Part shown: positions 10,291 through 23,070 of the stretch, one piece after another
How positions within the stretch are numbered: position 1 is the first letter of the stretch
Layout: every line of letters begins with the position of its first letter
NCBI GenBank assembly: GCA_006937955.1
Contig: SSNP01000302.1
Span: forward strand, 303,963 to 367,962
Reading direction: 5' to 3'
DNA: 64,000 nucleotides
DNA from: Pachypanchax playfairii
Lineage: Eukaryota > Chordata > Actinopteri > Cyprinodontiformes > Aplocheilidae
Translations under genes and position numbers: made by a program
Notes under the pieces: generated by a model
Told to the model about the DNA's origin: nothing
The model's database searches: none
Seen by the model: only the letters and a program-made list of their open reading frames with translations

Positions 10291-10872
10291 AATAGTTTGA
10301 GAGCTTGAAAAATAAATACAAGTTTTTTTGTTTTTTTTTGGTATGAATAAAAAAAAATTGGTGGGGGGAACTGAGGTGTTTCTGCAGTGGTCTTCACTCT
10401 CCTAGTACTTTTCTAGTTATGGTATAGATTACAGATGTTACATCAAAAGAAGGAAAATGCTGATATAATATAATTGTAACTGTAACTTTCAGGATCTGTG
10501 AAATGGGAAATGCTTTCCTGTGAAAAAAATTGAGTGTTTATTTTCAACTAAGTAAGTAAGTCTTTGTGTTTATTTCTACTTAATTATATACTGAAATTCA
10601 TGCAAACAATCTGTCAATAACACCTGATTATTTCTTTTGTTCTTATATTAAACAGCAGGAAAAACATCTCAAGCAATAATTAACATTCTATTGTTTCTTA
10701 AAGGGATGAAACTCTCTTGTCCTTGCTTAAAATCTTTCAATGTAAAAGTAATTTATTAACCCTTTTTTGGTTTTTTAAAAATAAATTGCAGTACTTTCCC
10801 TAATGAGGGTGCAAAACAGAAAAAACTGTCACAACTTAAGAGGAAAGATATTACAGTCGTGTTGATAAAACA

Positions 10873-10878
10873 TTTATT
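10873..10878 (-). terminator. Poly(A) signal of PTP4A3
   Basis: AATAAA on the minus strand, about 940 bp after the PTP4A3 stop codon, with an A/T-rich region between. It gives a 3' untranslated region of roughly 0.95 kb, plausible for this gene. Confidence 0.5.
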
Positions 10879-11818
10879 AGACAATGCAAAAATGTACAAT
10901 CTTTTACATAGATACATTTATAGCTTTTTTAAAGCATCTTTTTTTTAAATTTTACATAAAAAGTTACAAGTTTTCAGTTCCATTTATAAGCATTATTGCA
11001 ACACTACAGGCCACACACACAAACACGTGCATATACATCAGTACCCTCGATAAACTTCACTCTGTCTTCTTTAAAACCTTTTTACATTCTTTGTAAACAA
11101 AGTTTCATTCCCGAATCTCTGAAGGTCATTTTAAAAAGATCTTCACGAACAACTTACTTTAACCTAAAATGTCCATGCACTATCGTCAACAAAAAGCTGT
11201 TTTTCTGTTTTAATAAAAAAATGAATACAAGTGAAATCAACTCCACTCAACAAAATGCATCAAACGTTTCAGAATAAGATGAGTCTTGGATGAAAACTGA
11301 ATCTACATTTAGTTGACGGTTTGAAAAATGGTTTCTGTAAAGAAATTTTCCCAAAAAAAACAAATGTTGGCATTTATCCAGTCTGTATGGACATTCAACT
11401 ATAATGAGGTCATCTAAGCTTTGACGTGTTGAAGAATCAGTAGCAATAAATTTTAAGGGAGGGGAAAAAACTTAGATTTTCCTTTGAGTCACAAAAAGTG
11501 TGAATGTGAGGTTAATGTTTTAATGTTCCATCCATTTATCCAACTTAATGTCCTCATTAGAGTTCTCTGTAACAGTTTTAACATCTCATTCAGAGAGCCT
11601 TCTCTACCCATTTCACCGGCACATAAAGCAAAAAAGCCCCAAAAAGTCCACTGAAGTAAATCAAGGTGAGTTCAGATACAAATGTAACAGCAGCATTTGG
11701 CAGGCGGGCAGAGGAAGTCTTTTCATTTCAGCTTACGTGGCAATAACACAAGCCTGGATTCCTGAGACATTTTTAAAGGGTACATAAAGCCTGAATGTGT
11801 GTGAATGTGTGCGTGTTT

Positions 11819-13153
11819 TCACATGGTGCAGCACTTGTTCTTGAGTGTGTGAGAGTCTTTGAAACGGAGTCTCTGCTTCGATCGATATTTCTCTAAGTAG
11901 GTCAGCTGTTTACTGTTGATGGCGCCGTGTCTTTTCCTGAAACACACAAATAAACATTTGATGGTGGAAATCAGAGCGATGTCCTTTAGAGACCTTTGGT
12001 GCCAAGAAGATCCTGAAATCTCTTGAAACTCTGCCTTCTTTACTTTGTATCTATGTTTCTACCTGAGTTACTGCACAGATCAGCTGAAACCTGTCTACTA
12101 TTCTTTCTCTGTTGGGTGTGTTGGCGAGGAAATGCTACAGGAGCAGGTTCAGTGGGTCACATCACTTGATTTGGAGGGATACACTTGCTTTCACAAATGT
12201 TTTGAGTGTAGGATACAATAACATGGTGTTTACGCACTAAGTGTCTGCAAGATTAGAAAGCAGAAAGATCAGCCCACAAACTTCCAGAACATCATGATAT
12301 TTTTTAACATGAACGTCTGTATTTTTATTCTTCCAACATGATAAATGTGATACTCAGTCGTGTACTTACTGTCTGATAAACTGAATGGCATCCTCATACT
12401 TCATCCCAGCTTCTATAAGAGCCAAAGCAACCAGCACAGGAGCCCTGTGTGCATTGACAGTTATGTTTGCTCACACACTTTATATACAATTCAAACATTT
12501 TCTGATATAAATAATTTGGGTAAATATCTCTATAACAGTTTGTTGATCTCCTTCTTATCAATTTCTTTGACATTAATCTGTATCAAATCAAAAAATGCTT
12601 TCAATGACTCAAACCTTCCCAATCCAGCAACACAGTGAACAGCAACACAGCTTCCAGGATCCTCCTTAAACTTCTTCTTCAATAAACTCAACCAATCATC
12701 AACCAGTTTACTGGGTGGGGGAGCTCCATCATCAAAAGGCCAATCCTGCAGAACAATACCCTGACTTTACATTGTGTTTTATAACAGGGGGATGATTCTG
12801 TTGAGTTATTGTGTTTTTACCAGTACAGTGATTCCTTCTTTCTCAAGAGGAGTTTTGTCGTAGGTACTGTCACAAACACGCACCACTGTTGTGACGCCAT
12901 AATGTTTTAAGACCTAAGACAGACAGCCAGTACAGTTTTGACACTTAATTTATAAATATTCTGCACAGACCTGTGTGTCCATCTCTGGATGCAAATCTGA
13001 CATGTATTAGGTTTATTTGCACTCTTCTTCCTGAGAGCACACACATAAACTACATACCTCTATGAAGGAGTTCAGTGTGCTGTCTGTGGGGTTGTGTGTG
13101 ATGAGGAATCTCATGTTCTTGTGGCACAGTTCCACTGGAGCCGGACGGTTCAT
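11819..13153 (-). CDS. ptp4a3: Protein tyrosine phosphatase type IVA 3 (PRL-3)
   Basis: A small prenylated dual-specificity phosphatase of the PRL family, acting at the plasma membrane and endosomes and binding CNNM magnesium transporters (family knowledge). Coding exons on the minus strand are 13058-13153, 12821-12913, 12615-12745, 12370-12444 and 11819-11936. They join in frame to 170 residues plus stop. The protein starts MNRPAPVEL, has WPFDDG with general acid Asp69, P-loop HCVAGLGR (Cys101, Arg107), regulatory Cys46, a basic C-terminal region, and CAAX box CCTM. Numbers run three behind human PRL-3, which starts MARMNRP. The C-terminal GAINSKQLTYLEKYR matches PTP4A3 better than PTP4A1 or PTP4A2. 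The catalytic residues are all present, so it should be active. The gene lies head-to-tail with ZFAT. Confidence 0.93.
12615..12745 (-). CDS. ptp4a3: PTP4A3 catalytic exon
   Basis: The exon carries both catalytic elements: the WPFDDGAPPP general-acid loop at its start and the HCVAGLGR phosphate-binding loop at its end. The intron falls inside the Arg codon of the P-loop (phase 2), and the next exon resumes with APVLVALAL. Confidence 0.9.
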
Positions 13154-13176
13154 TTTGGCTGGTATAACCTTTAGCA

Positions 13177-16100
13177 CTGCAGAATGACCTCCAACCTCTA
13201 TAATAAAGCATTCATTTTTTTGGCTTAAAGTTCAATGTTTAAGTGTGAGAAATGTTCTTTATAAACAAACCAGAATTACTGTATCTCAGGTATAGTTGAG
13301 GCATTTTCTTTTAATTTAACACAGTTTTCTAAAATGCTGCCTACTAAAGAGAGGCATGATCATTAGGAGTAAACTATATTTCAAAATGTGACAAAATAAG
13401 CGACAGTCTTCCAGGAACACCTCAAAATTATAAGAAACATGTCTGTAGGTCTGTATATTGAAGAATCTGGAACAAACACAAAATTAACTTACCTATTATT
13501 AGCCCAGCCTAAAGACAAAAATAACATCAAAGCAACAACACACGTAATTCCTGTTAAACCAACAGCTTTCTTTTTCACATTGTTCTTTTGTACAGAAAAA
13601 CAGAATATATGCTTACGTTACCTATTGGTTTTATGTTAAGCTGGGCAGCCAATAAAACTGTACAGAAAATGTAGAATTTAAACACAAAATCTAAAAATTA
13701 ACAGAATTCAAAATGTCAATAGAACATATGAGACAAAAATCATAATTAAATTATATGTAAGGAAACTGTCTACAATACTTTATATACCGCATCTGTCTAA
13801 GCCACTTAGCTATGCTTGCAAATATATTTTAGTTTGCTAGCTTGATTAAAAATTACTCTGAAAGTATGTGTTTGAGGTAAATTATCCATCGATACTGTAA
13901 TGCACTTCATTGTTTTAAATGTTTAGATTGTTATGTAGGCTATTGCAGGCGGTTGGGTGAGTTTTGCTAATTTTCTTTTTCCACGATTACTTTATTTGTA
14001 GAGCAGAAATCCTTTCTCACTTTTATAGGATTTTTCAAAGTTGTCGATCAGTGATGAAAGAGGCACTCACACTTTTAAGAACGTTTGATTTTTATGAAGA
14101 ACTAAAATAATTCCTTATAAAATTTCATTTTCCACAACAGACTGAAAAAACAACCTTAAAATGTAATAGACTGGCCAGCATTTGAAACAGCTGCTGCAGA
14201 AGCACATGTTAGTTATCCAGAGACATTGATGGGAGGAAAAGTGTTGTACTTTACTAAATTTAGCCCAGATCTGATGACTCCTCACCTTTAGCTCCAGCTG
14301 TAACAGTTTGTGGCTGTGTCTTCAGCTTAGATTAGATCTCCAGGTGAATCTGGAATTCCTCTCAGTTTTAAACTGTATTTTTTCAGTTCTATCTGGAGTT
14401 TTTTCCCATCTGTTGATAGTATCCTATAGTCCAGGAGGCTACACTCTGTTAGCTTGGTGTTTTTAATCTCTGTAATTATCACTGATCCTGTCTTTGTCTC
14501 TCCCAGTCACTCTCTCTTTCCTTTCCTTTTCCAGCTTTAGTTTTGGGTGTCGAAGCTCCTCTTGTTACCCCATGAGATGATGACAGGTTCATAAGGCAAA
14601 GGGCAGTGATCTTTCAGGGTTCATGGCCCCAGGACTGCATGGCATGGTGTCATCGCAGACAAGGTCTAATGGTGTTGAGCGTGGCAGTAGTCACCACTCT
14701 GCCGCACAAACTCCATCAACCAGCGGTTCTAAAATACAACACAAACACATATAAAGAAGGAGAAATCAAGTTATAAACAAGATTTACATCTGATTGTCTT
14801 AACAAAGGTGCATGTTAATCACATGGGACATGCAGTGGAATATTCTCTTGGTGGGCTGGACATCGCCAGGGATGTCTCTTGTCACTGATCCTGTTTGTTG
14901 TGTTCATGGACGGGACCTTGATGCTCATCCATGTTGAGGAGGATGTCTGATTTGGGAACCTGAGGATATTGTCTCTGCTTTTCGCAGATAATGTGTCTTT
15001 AAGCCATGACTTTCAATATACACTAGGTTGGTTTGCAGCTGAGTGTGAGGTAGCCGGAATGAGAGTCAGATCCTCAAAATCTGAGACCATGGTTATCAAC
15101 AGGAAAAAGGTTGAATGCTCCCTTCAGGTTGGTAGTGAGTCTTTGCCTTAAGTCAAGGATCTTGGCGTCTTGTTCACAAGTGGTAATTAAATGAAATTAA
15201 AATCTATATAGTAGTGGTCTATAGATGGTCTACACAGAGTTAATATCTGCAGGATATTCACTTAACTCTGGACCAGGTGACAGATTAAGTTTATTTGTGA
15301 CTTTTGGGGGGACTTGTTGAAAATATTGGTTTCATTTTCCTTTTTAACAACATTTTCAGTTTGGACCACATACCAGTAGAAATCTCAGATATCCCTTAAC
15401 AGTTGTAAAGCATCATCAATGGGTGCTACAAATGTATTAATTAATCACTCAATTTTATTGATCCCTATAGGGCAATTCAGTTTAAGGCCTTGAGTCTCAC
15501 AAGCACATAACATAAGAAATATATAATAAAAAATGCATGAGCCTCACGTGCAGTTTAATCTCCAGCATTTAAAAGTCAGACAGCTGAGGGAATGAATGAG
15601 TTTAATCATCTGTTTGTCTTTAGGAGATAAAGGCGTCAAACAGAATTGACTGGGATGATCAATAAATGTTTCGCTTCTCTCTGGATCACCTGTTTCCTCT
15701 ATATGGAGCACAAGTCTGTCAGCTGAACAATCATAATTCTTTGGCAGATTTTAATGATGATGATGATGATGACGAGGCTGTTCTTCTGCTCTAATGACAA
15801 ACCATAAGAGTAGCAGAGTGATAAACCTTTTCTATAATACTCTTGGAAACAATAAAAGTCTTCAACTCCCTCAACAGGTTGATAAATTATAAACCTCTTT
15901 TTCTGAACATTTCAGTGTTTTGTTGTCGTTGGTGCTTTATCTAACACCAACAACTTGATTCTGGACTCAAACATTTTCACTGTGCATACAGCTGGCTGTT
16001 GAATCGGTAGGACTCTTCCTAAAATCAACAATTAAACTTTATATTCAGACAAACTTGCTGCATGAAGTTAAAAATCTTGTATTTTTTTAAATGTTCACTG

Positions 16101-17098
16101 ACTCAGAACCTTTTATTTTCTGTAAGATGTCAGTAAACTTTGAATGGAAGCAGTTTAAAATGGAAGCTTCTGCTCACTCCCTAAACTCTCATGAAAAACA
16201 AGCAAGAAAATCGTCGAGAAAATCTGTGGTCATGTCTAACACCCAAAGCACAGGCCTACACTCTCCCTCATATAAACCCTGAAGTCCAAAATAGGCTGTT
16301 GACAATCTATTATTAGGAATTTATTTTCTGCAGTCAATTATAGTTGGGGTGGAGTTAGTATGAGTCTACCTCTAATAACAAAACAACAACATTTACAGTA
16401 GCCAACATTGTTGAATTTAAAACAATGTCAAAGCACCTTTGAGTCACAACTCCTTAAATCACTTCAGGCTTTTTGCTTTGCTTTTTAATCATGTTGCTTA
16501 ATGAAAGATTTCAACCTTTTATGGAGACCCACATTTTCTGATGTTCCAGTAGCTTCAGACTGAATGAAATGTGGTATCTTGACAATGGGCTACAACAGTA
16601 GTAGTCTCAAAGAGGATAAATCCTAAAAAGCTCATTTACTCTGACTGACTATAAGTTAAACAACTGCAACAGCAGAGTGAATTCCTAAGTAGTCAGCATT
16701 CATTTGTTTCTGTGTCCTCCAGATTCTTCACAAAAGCACAAACTGACAGATACAACAGAGTTCTGCAGCAGCACAGAAGTTTGAGTGCTGACAACCGTCC
16801 AGCTGACTGCCTGTTATAGTAAACCTCCATAGACACTGAATACCTACGGCTGTATTTATAGCTCAATCTTTACCGGCGGATGATTATGTAGCACATCAAC
16901 ATTTTTGTGGTAACAACTGTCAATGGTGAACGCTCTCTCATGTCTTCTTCTTTATCAGTTACAGAGAATTTCTTAGCTTGATTATAGCATGTGAAAATAT
17001 ACTGAAGTTCTGACTGGTTTTCTGTCATCTGTCACAAAGAATTCAAGAGTTTGTCATAAAAAACAGCAAAAAAATAAATAAAAAGAGTTTCTCCTTAC
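13177..17098 (-). other. Probable PTP4A3 5' intron
   Basis: The start-codon exon has an acceptor TTCTGCAG at 13177-13184, so the 5' untranslated region is spliced. The nearly 4-kb stretch upstream is AT-rich. It contains one LINE fragment (14835-15185) and a short TGATGA microsatellite near 15755. Nothing else was recognised. Confidence 0.45.
14835..15185 (+). pseudogene. LINE reverse-transcriptase fragment
   Basis: In broken frames it encodes FVVFMDGTLM, then SLLFADNVSLS, then GWFAAECEVAGMRV and KVECSLQVG. These are the catalytic box and following motifs of a non-LTR reverse transcriptase common in fish. The catalytic pair reads FADN instead of FADD, and stops interrupt it. Only about 350 bp remain. 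Confidence 0.7.
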
Positions 17099-17340
17099 CA
17101 CTCAGCTCTTCAGTGTCCTCTCCAAACACAGAACAATTTTCTGTGTTTCCTGGTTCTATGTCACAGTGAGAATCAACTTCCTTTTAATGTCCTTCTGCAA
17201 TAAATGGCGGAGATATGTGTTCATTCAGCTGCATGGAGGGAAGTCTTTCTGCAGCAACCTGTAGCTCTCCTTCACTAGAACATTGAAATATTCACCTCTC
17301 TGTGTGGCCCCTGTCCCACTCCGTGATCAGTGTGACGTGC
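17099..17340 (-). promoter_or_regulatory. Candidate PTP4A3 5' untranslated exon and promoter
   Basis: A strong donor, GAGTG|GTAAGG, lies at 17099/17098 on the minus strand at the end of a less AT-rich stretch. It would fit a non-coding first exon splicing to 13176. This is inference; no transcript evidence is available. Confidence 0.3.
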
Positions 17341-18177
17341 AGCATGTGCCTGCTCAGAGTTTCACTCTGCTGGAGCAGCAGTCAGTGTGCTGAGGATCTG
17401 CCGTGAGCTGGTCTAATCAGGCTCAGCCGCCATCTGACCCTTCCTGTCCTGTCACTACCAGGACACTCTAAAGTTAATGCTCTTAGAAAGAGAGACGAAG
17501 AGGTTCATAACCCTTCCTACTTCACCTTCTGTTAACTTCTTCAGTTCAGTTTTCTCTCATCTACTGCCTGGCAGCTTGTAATAAAGCAGGAATTGCTGTT
17601 CTCCCCCTTATACATGTCATTCTATAGAAAGATAGTTCAGAATTGTTCGAATGGGTTTTTAAGAAAAAGTTATTAAAAATGAAAGTTTCTTGTTTCTAAA
17701 TTGTTCTATGAATAATGTAATTTCAGAGGAATACAGATTAGTTCTGACCGGACTGACACACTAACAGCTAAGTTGAAATCACAGGAATCGGAAGGTCCTT
17801 GAATTTTTGCAAAATAAATGTAGTTTATGCAGCACAATTGCTAAATGTTTCTTTCAGAAATGAGGTTTAATTAAGTAGCCTTCAGATGTGTGTGGAGAAT
17901 GTTGAATGTTGTACTATTTGTTTTATTGTTCTATGTTGTACTAGTTTCTCTCCCACTGACTGAAAGTAACTGAAATGAATTGTTCAAATCAAAGTTAAGG
18001 CGTTTAGGCACCACCAGAAAAGGAAGTTATTTTAAGAGCATCGAGAAATATAATTTAACTCTCTGGAACAGTATGAACCAATGAGATGCAAACTATTATA
18101 GTATAGGGAAAGAAATTCCCAGCAGAATTTCCATAAAACTCCGCAGCCAGATGTTGCATCCCACACAGACTGAATTA

Positions 18178-18289
18178 ATTCAAATTCAAATATACTTTAT
18201 TAATACCTGAAAGGAAATTAGATGCTGTAGTAACTCAGTCATTGTAGAGGTTATAGCTACGGGCAGAAAGGATCTCCTGTCTGTGCTGT
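18178..18289. repeat. LINE 3'-end fragment (Rex1-like), left part
   Basis: Reads AATATACTTTATTAATACC and then GGATCTCCTGTCTGTGCTG, resembling the 3' region of fish Rex1 LINEs. The fragment resumes at 19003 after a solo LTR, which shows that the LTR inserted into it. Confidence 0.5.
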
Positions 18290-19002
18290 TGTCAGGTTCA
18301 GTGTTTGTGTGTGCTGTGTTTTTTGTGTCGGGTGAGTCATCTGCCTGCAGGAGGATCTACGCTGGAGAGTGAGGCAGATTATCTACACCTGGTGGCGATC
18401 AGCACTAATGAGGAGCAGGGTGCTATTTAAGCCTGAGGCAGACCGTCATTCGTCACCTGGTTGTTGACCTGAATGGTAGCTCCCGTGTGCCGTCCTTGTG
18501 AAATATGCCTTGTGATTCTGAGAAACATTTTTGAAACATTTGTGCTCCTTGTGAAGATTTTTGGATTTTTTCCCTGTGTGCAACTAACCTGTTCTCTCCA
18601 GGATTTGTTCACCCTGCTCCTGGCTTTATGAGAGATCATCTGTGTCCAGCGTCTGATCGCAGGAACCCCTGTCTGTCTCCCTCCAGCTTCCTCACCCGAC
18701 CTGGACTCACCACCTCCCTGCACAGCACCGCACTGGACCTGCCCTCCCTTCAAGCTTAATCACCGGCATCCTCCTGTGAGTTATTCACCTCCTCTCTGAG
18801 CAAGATCACATGATCCATACTGTGGCTCTGGAACTAACTCTCCTCTCCGTTACAGTGCTGAGACTTTCCCCTGGCGCACCAGATCACCGAGCACATTCAC
18901 TGCACTGTACATATATATTTGTAAATAAACCTTTCACTTCTGCACCTGAGCTGCTGTCTGAGTCCTGCAATGTGGGTCACAAAGATCACTGAGCCTGTGA
19001 CA
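18290..19002 (+). mobile_element. Solo LTR of the gypsy chromovirus family
   Basis: Starts TGTCAGGTTCAG and ends CTGTGACA. It is the same sequence, in the opposite orientation, as the LTRs of the gypsy element at 20644-29402. It contains ATTTAAGCC and a poly(A) region with AATAAACC. Flanking 5-bp sites are GCTGT and GATGT (one mismatch). It preserves a full-length LTR (713 bp), so it shows what was inserted into or lost from the other two LTRs. Confidence 0.8.
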
Positions 19003-19130
19003 GATGTAGCTGCATTGATCTGAAGAAGCTTCTGACTGAAGACACTGTGTTGTGAAGAGGATGCCGAGAGTTTTCCATGATGATTTTCACTTTTGAAGTG
19101 TCTTCCTTTGCCCAGCTAACTCATAACACT
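19003..19130. repeat. LINE 3'-end fragment (Rex1-like), right part
   Basis: Continues the interrupted repeat with GATCTGAAGAAGCTTCTGAC and ACACTGTGTTG, then TTCCATGATGATTTTCAC, as in fish Rex1 3' regions. Confidence 0.5.
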
Positions 19131-20399
19131 TGAGATTAGCCACCAGAAAAGAAACAGCCTTTTCAGCAATCTGTCAGCCTCCTTACATTACTTGCTCTGA
19201 CGCAGTTCAACAACAGAAGTAGCCTATCATATGTTGTGTTTCTCCAAGAAATTCCTGGATATGTGAGCACAATAACTTACATGGCAACTGGCAACAGATA
19301 AGAAGTTTCTGTCAATTATTTTGAAAATACAATTGTCACTTTTGTTTTCTCCCTCACAAAGCCTCGGCATTCTGGCTAATACTAGCCAAAAGATGACCAC
19401 AAGTCTTTAGTTTTCCAAAAGCATAACTGCATAAATTATCAACTGAAGTGATTTTGTGTGTTTTTAATTTCTTAGAGCTCAAACTGTTTCTTTGGCATCA
19501 TAGTGACCTCCATGTTATCCCACCTTTGTTTTTATGATGGTAAAACTTTTCTATTCCAGATAAAAACAGCCAAAGCCAAAATGAAGTATCAAAAGATGAT
19601 TTTGAAACTCAGTGTGGTTTTAAATTTTAAATCTAGTTTGTGGTATTCTGGTTCTACATTGGAGCTGAAATTTTTTACCTTTTTACATCTCATTGTTCCA
19701 GGAAAATGTTGCAGAAAAACCTCCAGTTGTTTGTTTGTGCAGGTGCAGTTGGCTAAATTGTTGTGCCACTACTCACAGAAATGCTTTCTAGTTTTATTGT
19801 TTCCCAATTAAAGTCCTTAAGTCCTTTTAGAATCTATTCTCTATTATATATTCTCACTTTTAATATCACATCTTGGTTCAACTTTCTAACCAGAAGACAA
19901 AACTGGCACGGATTACAGATCAAGTAGGCAAAATAATTCATCACAAACTCCACTGTCACATTTATACAAGCACTCTGTCATCAAAAACACTATCCTAATC
20001 ACAAAGGAATCTTCTCATCCTCTTCATCATTCTTTCAGTCTTCTCCCATCAGGCAGGAGATGCAAAGTAGCACTGGCCAAAAAACAGTCTATAAAAAATC
20101 ATTCATTCCATCACGTCTGCACATTATACAACCATATACAGTAGTTTGATTTTGAAAGCTCAAAAAATATAACCTGTCGGAGCGTTTTCCGGGCTCCGAA
20201 GAGACTTAGTACCAACAATGCATGCGCGCACCTTTCTAGAGGAGCTGACAAATACGCACACGTGAGGTTTCGCTCTGTTCAGTCAAACAAAACAAAAATT
20301 CTGCAGCAATATGTTTCATTTTAGTACAACCAATGCGGTCGTATTTGACTTGAGGTCAGGCTGAACTGCAGTCACTGCCCTCAACAATAGTAGAATTTC
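19131..20399. other. Intergenic, no gene seen
   Basis: AT-rich sequence with no supported open frame or repeat boundary. A GC-rich patch at 20170-20270 was noted but not assigned. Confidence 0.5.
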
Positions 20400-20643
20400 A
20401 TCAACATTGGGTGTGTGTGTGTGTGTCTGGGCTTGTTTTTCTGACCTCCTGAGAACCAGTTTCCTGACTTTTACTATCTTTCTGGGGTTCGAGGGTTCTT
20501 GTGGGGACCGAAGCCTGGTCCCCATAAGGGGGACGCCCCTTTTTAGGGTTAGGGGTTAGGTTTATAGGTATGGTGTGAATAGAGTTTTAGTTAGTCTTAG
20601 GGTTAGTTATAGATCAGTAATGGTTAAGGTTAGGAAAAGGGTT
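20400..20643 (-). repeat. Telomere-like (CCCTAA-rich) repeat, left part split by gypsy
   Basis: Minus-strand copy of the unit seen whole near 60.2 kb and 63.7 kb. It runs from a GT microsatellite through GGGGACCGAAGCCTGGTCCC and TTAGGGTTAGGGGTTAGG to AAAAGGGTT, where the gypsy element begins. The other part resumes at 29403 after the duplicated GGGCT. Confidence 0.85.
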
Positions 20644-21113
20644 TGTCACGAGCTCAGTTAGTTTGGTGACCCACATTGCAGGAACTCAGACACAGACAGT
20701 ACTCAGGTGCAAAAGTGAAAGGTTTATTTACAATGCTGTACAGTGTGCGTCAGGGGAAGTCTCAGCACTGTAACAGAGATACTCGTTAGTTCCAGATCCA
20801 AACCAGTAGGTTCAGGTGATCGTGCAATGACTGGTGAGGTTAACTCACGGGATAGATGCAGGTAGCAGAACTCGAAGGGAGGGCAGGTCCAGTGCGGTGC
20901 TGTGCAGGGAGATGGTGAGTCCAAGGTCGGGTGAGGAGACTGGAGGGAGACAGACAGTGGTTCCAGGCGATCAGACACTGGACACGAAGGAATCCTCGGA
21001 GTAGGGTGAATAATCCTGGAGAGAACACGGTTAGTCACACACAGGGAAAAATCTCAAGGAGATGACTCACCCGACACAGAAACACACAGCACACACAAAC
21101 ACTGAACCTGACA
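20644..21113 (-). repeat. Gypsy 3' LTR
   Basis: Begins TGTCACGAGCTC and ends CTGAACCTGACA on the plus strand. Compared with the solo LTR at 18290 it lacks an internal block near AAAAATC|TCAAGG, and compared with the 5' LTR it lacks a further short block around 20748. Confidence 0.85.
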
Positions 21114-21124
21114 TTACCCCTCCC

Positions 21125-22188
21125 TTAACGACCGCCACCTGGCGGTAAGGCATGAGAAGCCTCAAAATCCCGGATGAGCTGAGGATCTTTAATAAAGGAG
21201 GCCGGCACCCAAGACCTATCCTCGGGCCCGTAGCCTTCCCAGGTTATGAGGTACTGCCGGCCTCTCCCTCGTCTGCGCACGTCCAGCAGACGATCCACCG
21301 TATAAACTAATTGTCCATCCACAACTCGGGCGGGCGGGGGGGGAGTGGATGGCGGACACAGGGGACTAGAAGTGACTGGTTTGATGAGGGACACATGAAA
21401 CACTGGATGGATTCGCATAGAAGCGGATAAACAGAGCTTAATGTAGAGGGACCAGGAACAGACAGGATTTCAAACGGACCAATAAAGCGGGGGGCTCGTT
21501 TCTTTTGGGTGTTCTTGAGCTGAATGTCCCGGGTTGAGAGCCAAACTTTCTGCCCAACGGTGTAGGTGGGCGCGGGAAGACGTCGCCGATTGGCCGTCTT
21601 ACGGTTCTGCTCCTTGGTGCGCTCTAACGCGGCCACCGTCTGCGCCCAGGTGCGCCTACACCGCTGGACATGGGCGTGAACTGAGGGGTGAGCTGGGGGA
21701 ATGTTTTCTGAAGGGAACAGAGGAGGCTGGTAACCTAGAGAGACCTCAAAAGGAGACTTGTTGGTGGCTGAGGAAACATGTGCATTGTGCGCGTACTCAA
21801 CCCAGGGGAGATGGTCACTCCAGGTGGAGGGGTCGTTCGAGCACACACAACGCAGGGCGGCCTCCAGCTCCTGATTCATCCGCTCGGTTTGACCATTTGT
21901 TTGCGGATGAAACCCGGAGCTGAGGACCACCCGTGCCCCGAGCGCCATGAAGAACTCCCTCCAGACCTGGGCAATAAATTGGGGTCCACGGTCCGACAGG
22001 ACCTCCTGGGGAAGCCCATGAAGACGGAACACATGCTTCACCAGGAGTTTAGCGGTTTCAAGGGCAGAGGGGAGTCTTTTAAGTGGAATGAGGTGACAGG
22101 CCTTGGAAAAACTATCTACAACAGTTAAAATCACAGAGAACCCTCTGCTGACCGGCTGCCCTGTAATAAAGTCCAGTGCCACATGGGA
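21125..22188 (-). pseudogene. Gypsy integrase core and chromodomain (broken)
   Basis: The segment 21307-22182 encodes the integrase catalytic core, with Asp in ALDFITG, Asp in LSDRGPQF, and Glu in the HPQTNGQTERMNQELE region. A basic C-terminal domain follows. The chromodomain (VDRLLDVRRRGRGRQYLITW) is in another frame at 21125-21418, so a frameshift lies near 21430. A TGA codon at about 22186, where this family has Trp, separates the core from the zinc-binding part. Confidence 0.85.
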
Positions 22189-23070
22189 TCAGGGTCTGCC
22201 GGGGGTCTCAAGGGGTTGGAGCAGCCTGTGGGGGTGCTGATTGGAGGACTTATTGCGCGCACAAATTTGACAGGCTTGAATGTACTCCTTAATGTCTCTG
22301 TACATTGATGGCCACCAGAAAGACCGCCGAATCAGACCCATCATTCTCCTCACCCCTGGATGTCCTGAAAACCGGGCGGTGTGTGCCCAGTGGAGCAGGC
22401 GGGAACGAACAGTCTGTGGGACATACCTGCGGTTCGGTGGTTGAGTGGCCGGTCCAGGATCAGCCTGTTGTGCGCGACTTATCGCCTCTTTGATGTCCCA
22501 CGTGACTGCTCCGATGACACACTCTCGGGGAACAATGGTGCGAGTCTCTGGGGGTTCATCTACGGAGAACTGACGGGATAGAGCATCTGGCTTAATGTTC
22601 TTTGAGCCGGGTCTGTAAGAAATCAGAAAATTAAATCGTGCAAAGAACAGGGAACAACGAGACTGACGAGGATTCAGCTGCTTAGCTTCTTGCAGGTAGG
22701 CGAGGTTCTTGTGATCAGTCCAAACTAGTACCGGCTCTGCTGCACCCTCCAGCCAGTGCCTCCATTCCTCAAAAGCCAACTTTAGAGCCAGCAGTTCTAG
22801 GTCTCCCACGTCATAGCCTCGTTCTGCTGGCGTCAGGCGACGTGAGAAGAAGGCGCAGGGATGCAGTCGCTGGTCATGCTGTCCCACCTGAGACAGCACT
22901 GCACCCACGCCGGAATCCGAGGCATCCACCTCCATGGTGAACTGCTTGGAGGGATCTGGCTGGATGAGGATGGGGGCACGGCTGAACTTCTCCTTCAGCT
23001 GGCGAAATGCGTGTTCTGCCTCAGGAGTCCAGCTGTAGGGCGTCTTGGTGGAAGTCAGAGAGGTACACAA
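22189..23070 (-). pseudogene. Gypsy RNase H and integrase zinc-binding region
   Basis: Encodes the RNase H domain (VDASDSGVGAVLSQ, then ELLALKLAFEEWRHW, then VWTDHKNLAYL) and the integrase H-H-C-C zinc domain (HTARFSGHPGVRRMM ... CQICARNK). It is intact in frame over 293 codons. The upstream connection domain is missing because of the deletion described in the reverse-transcriptase entry. Confidence 0.88.

Noticed and set aside
20520..20640. Interstitial telomere array
   Set aside because: The CCCTAA words are few and imperfect and belong to a dispersed unit repeated at 60217 and 63694.
21534..22128. Open frames of 116-129 codons on the plus strand within gypsy
   Set aside because: They lie opposite the integrase gene and show no family motif.
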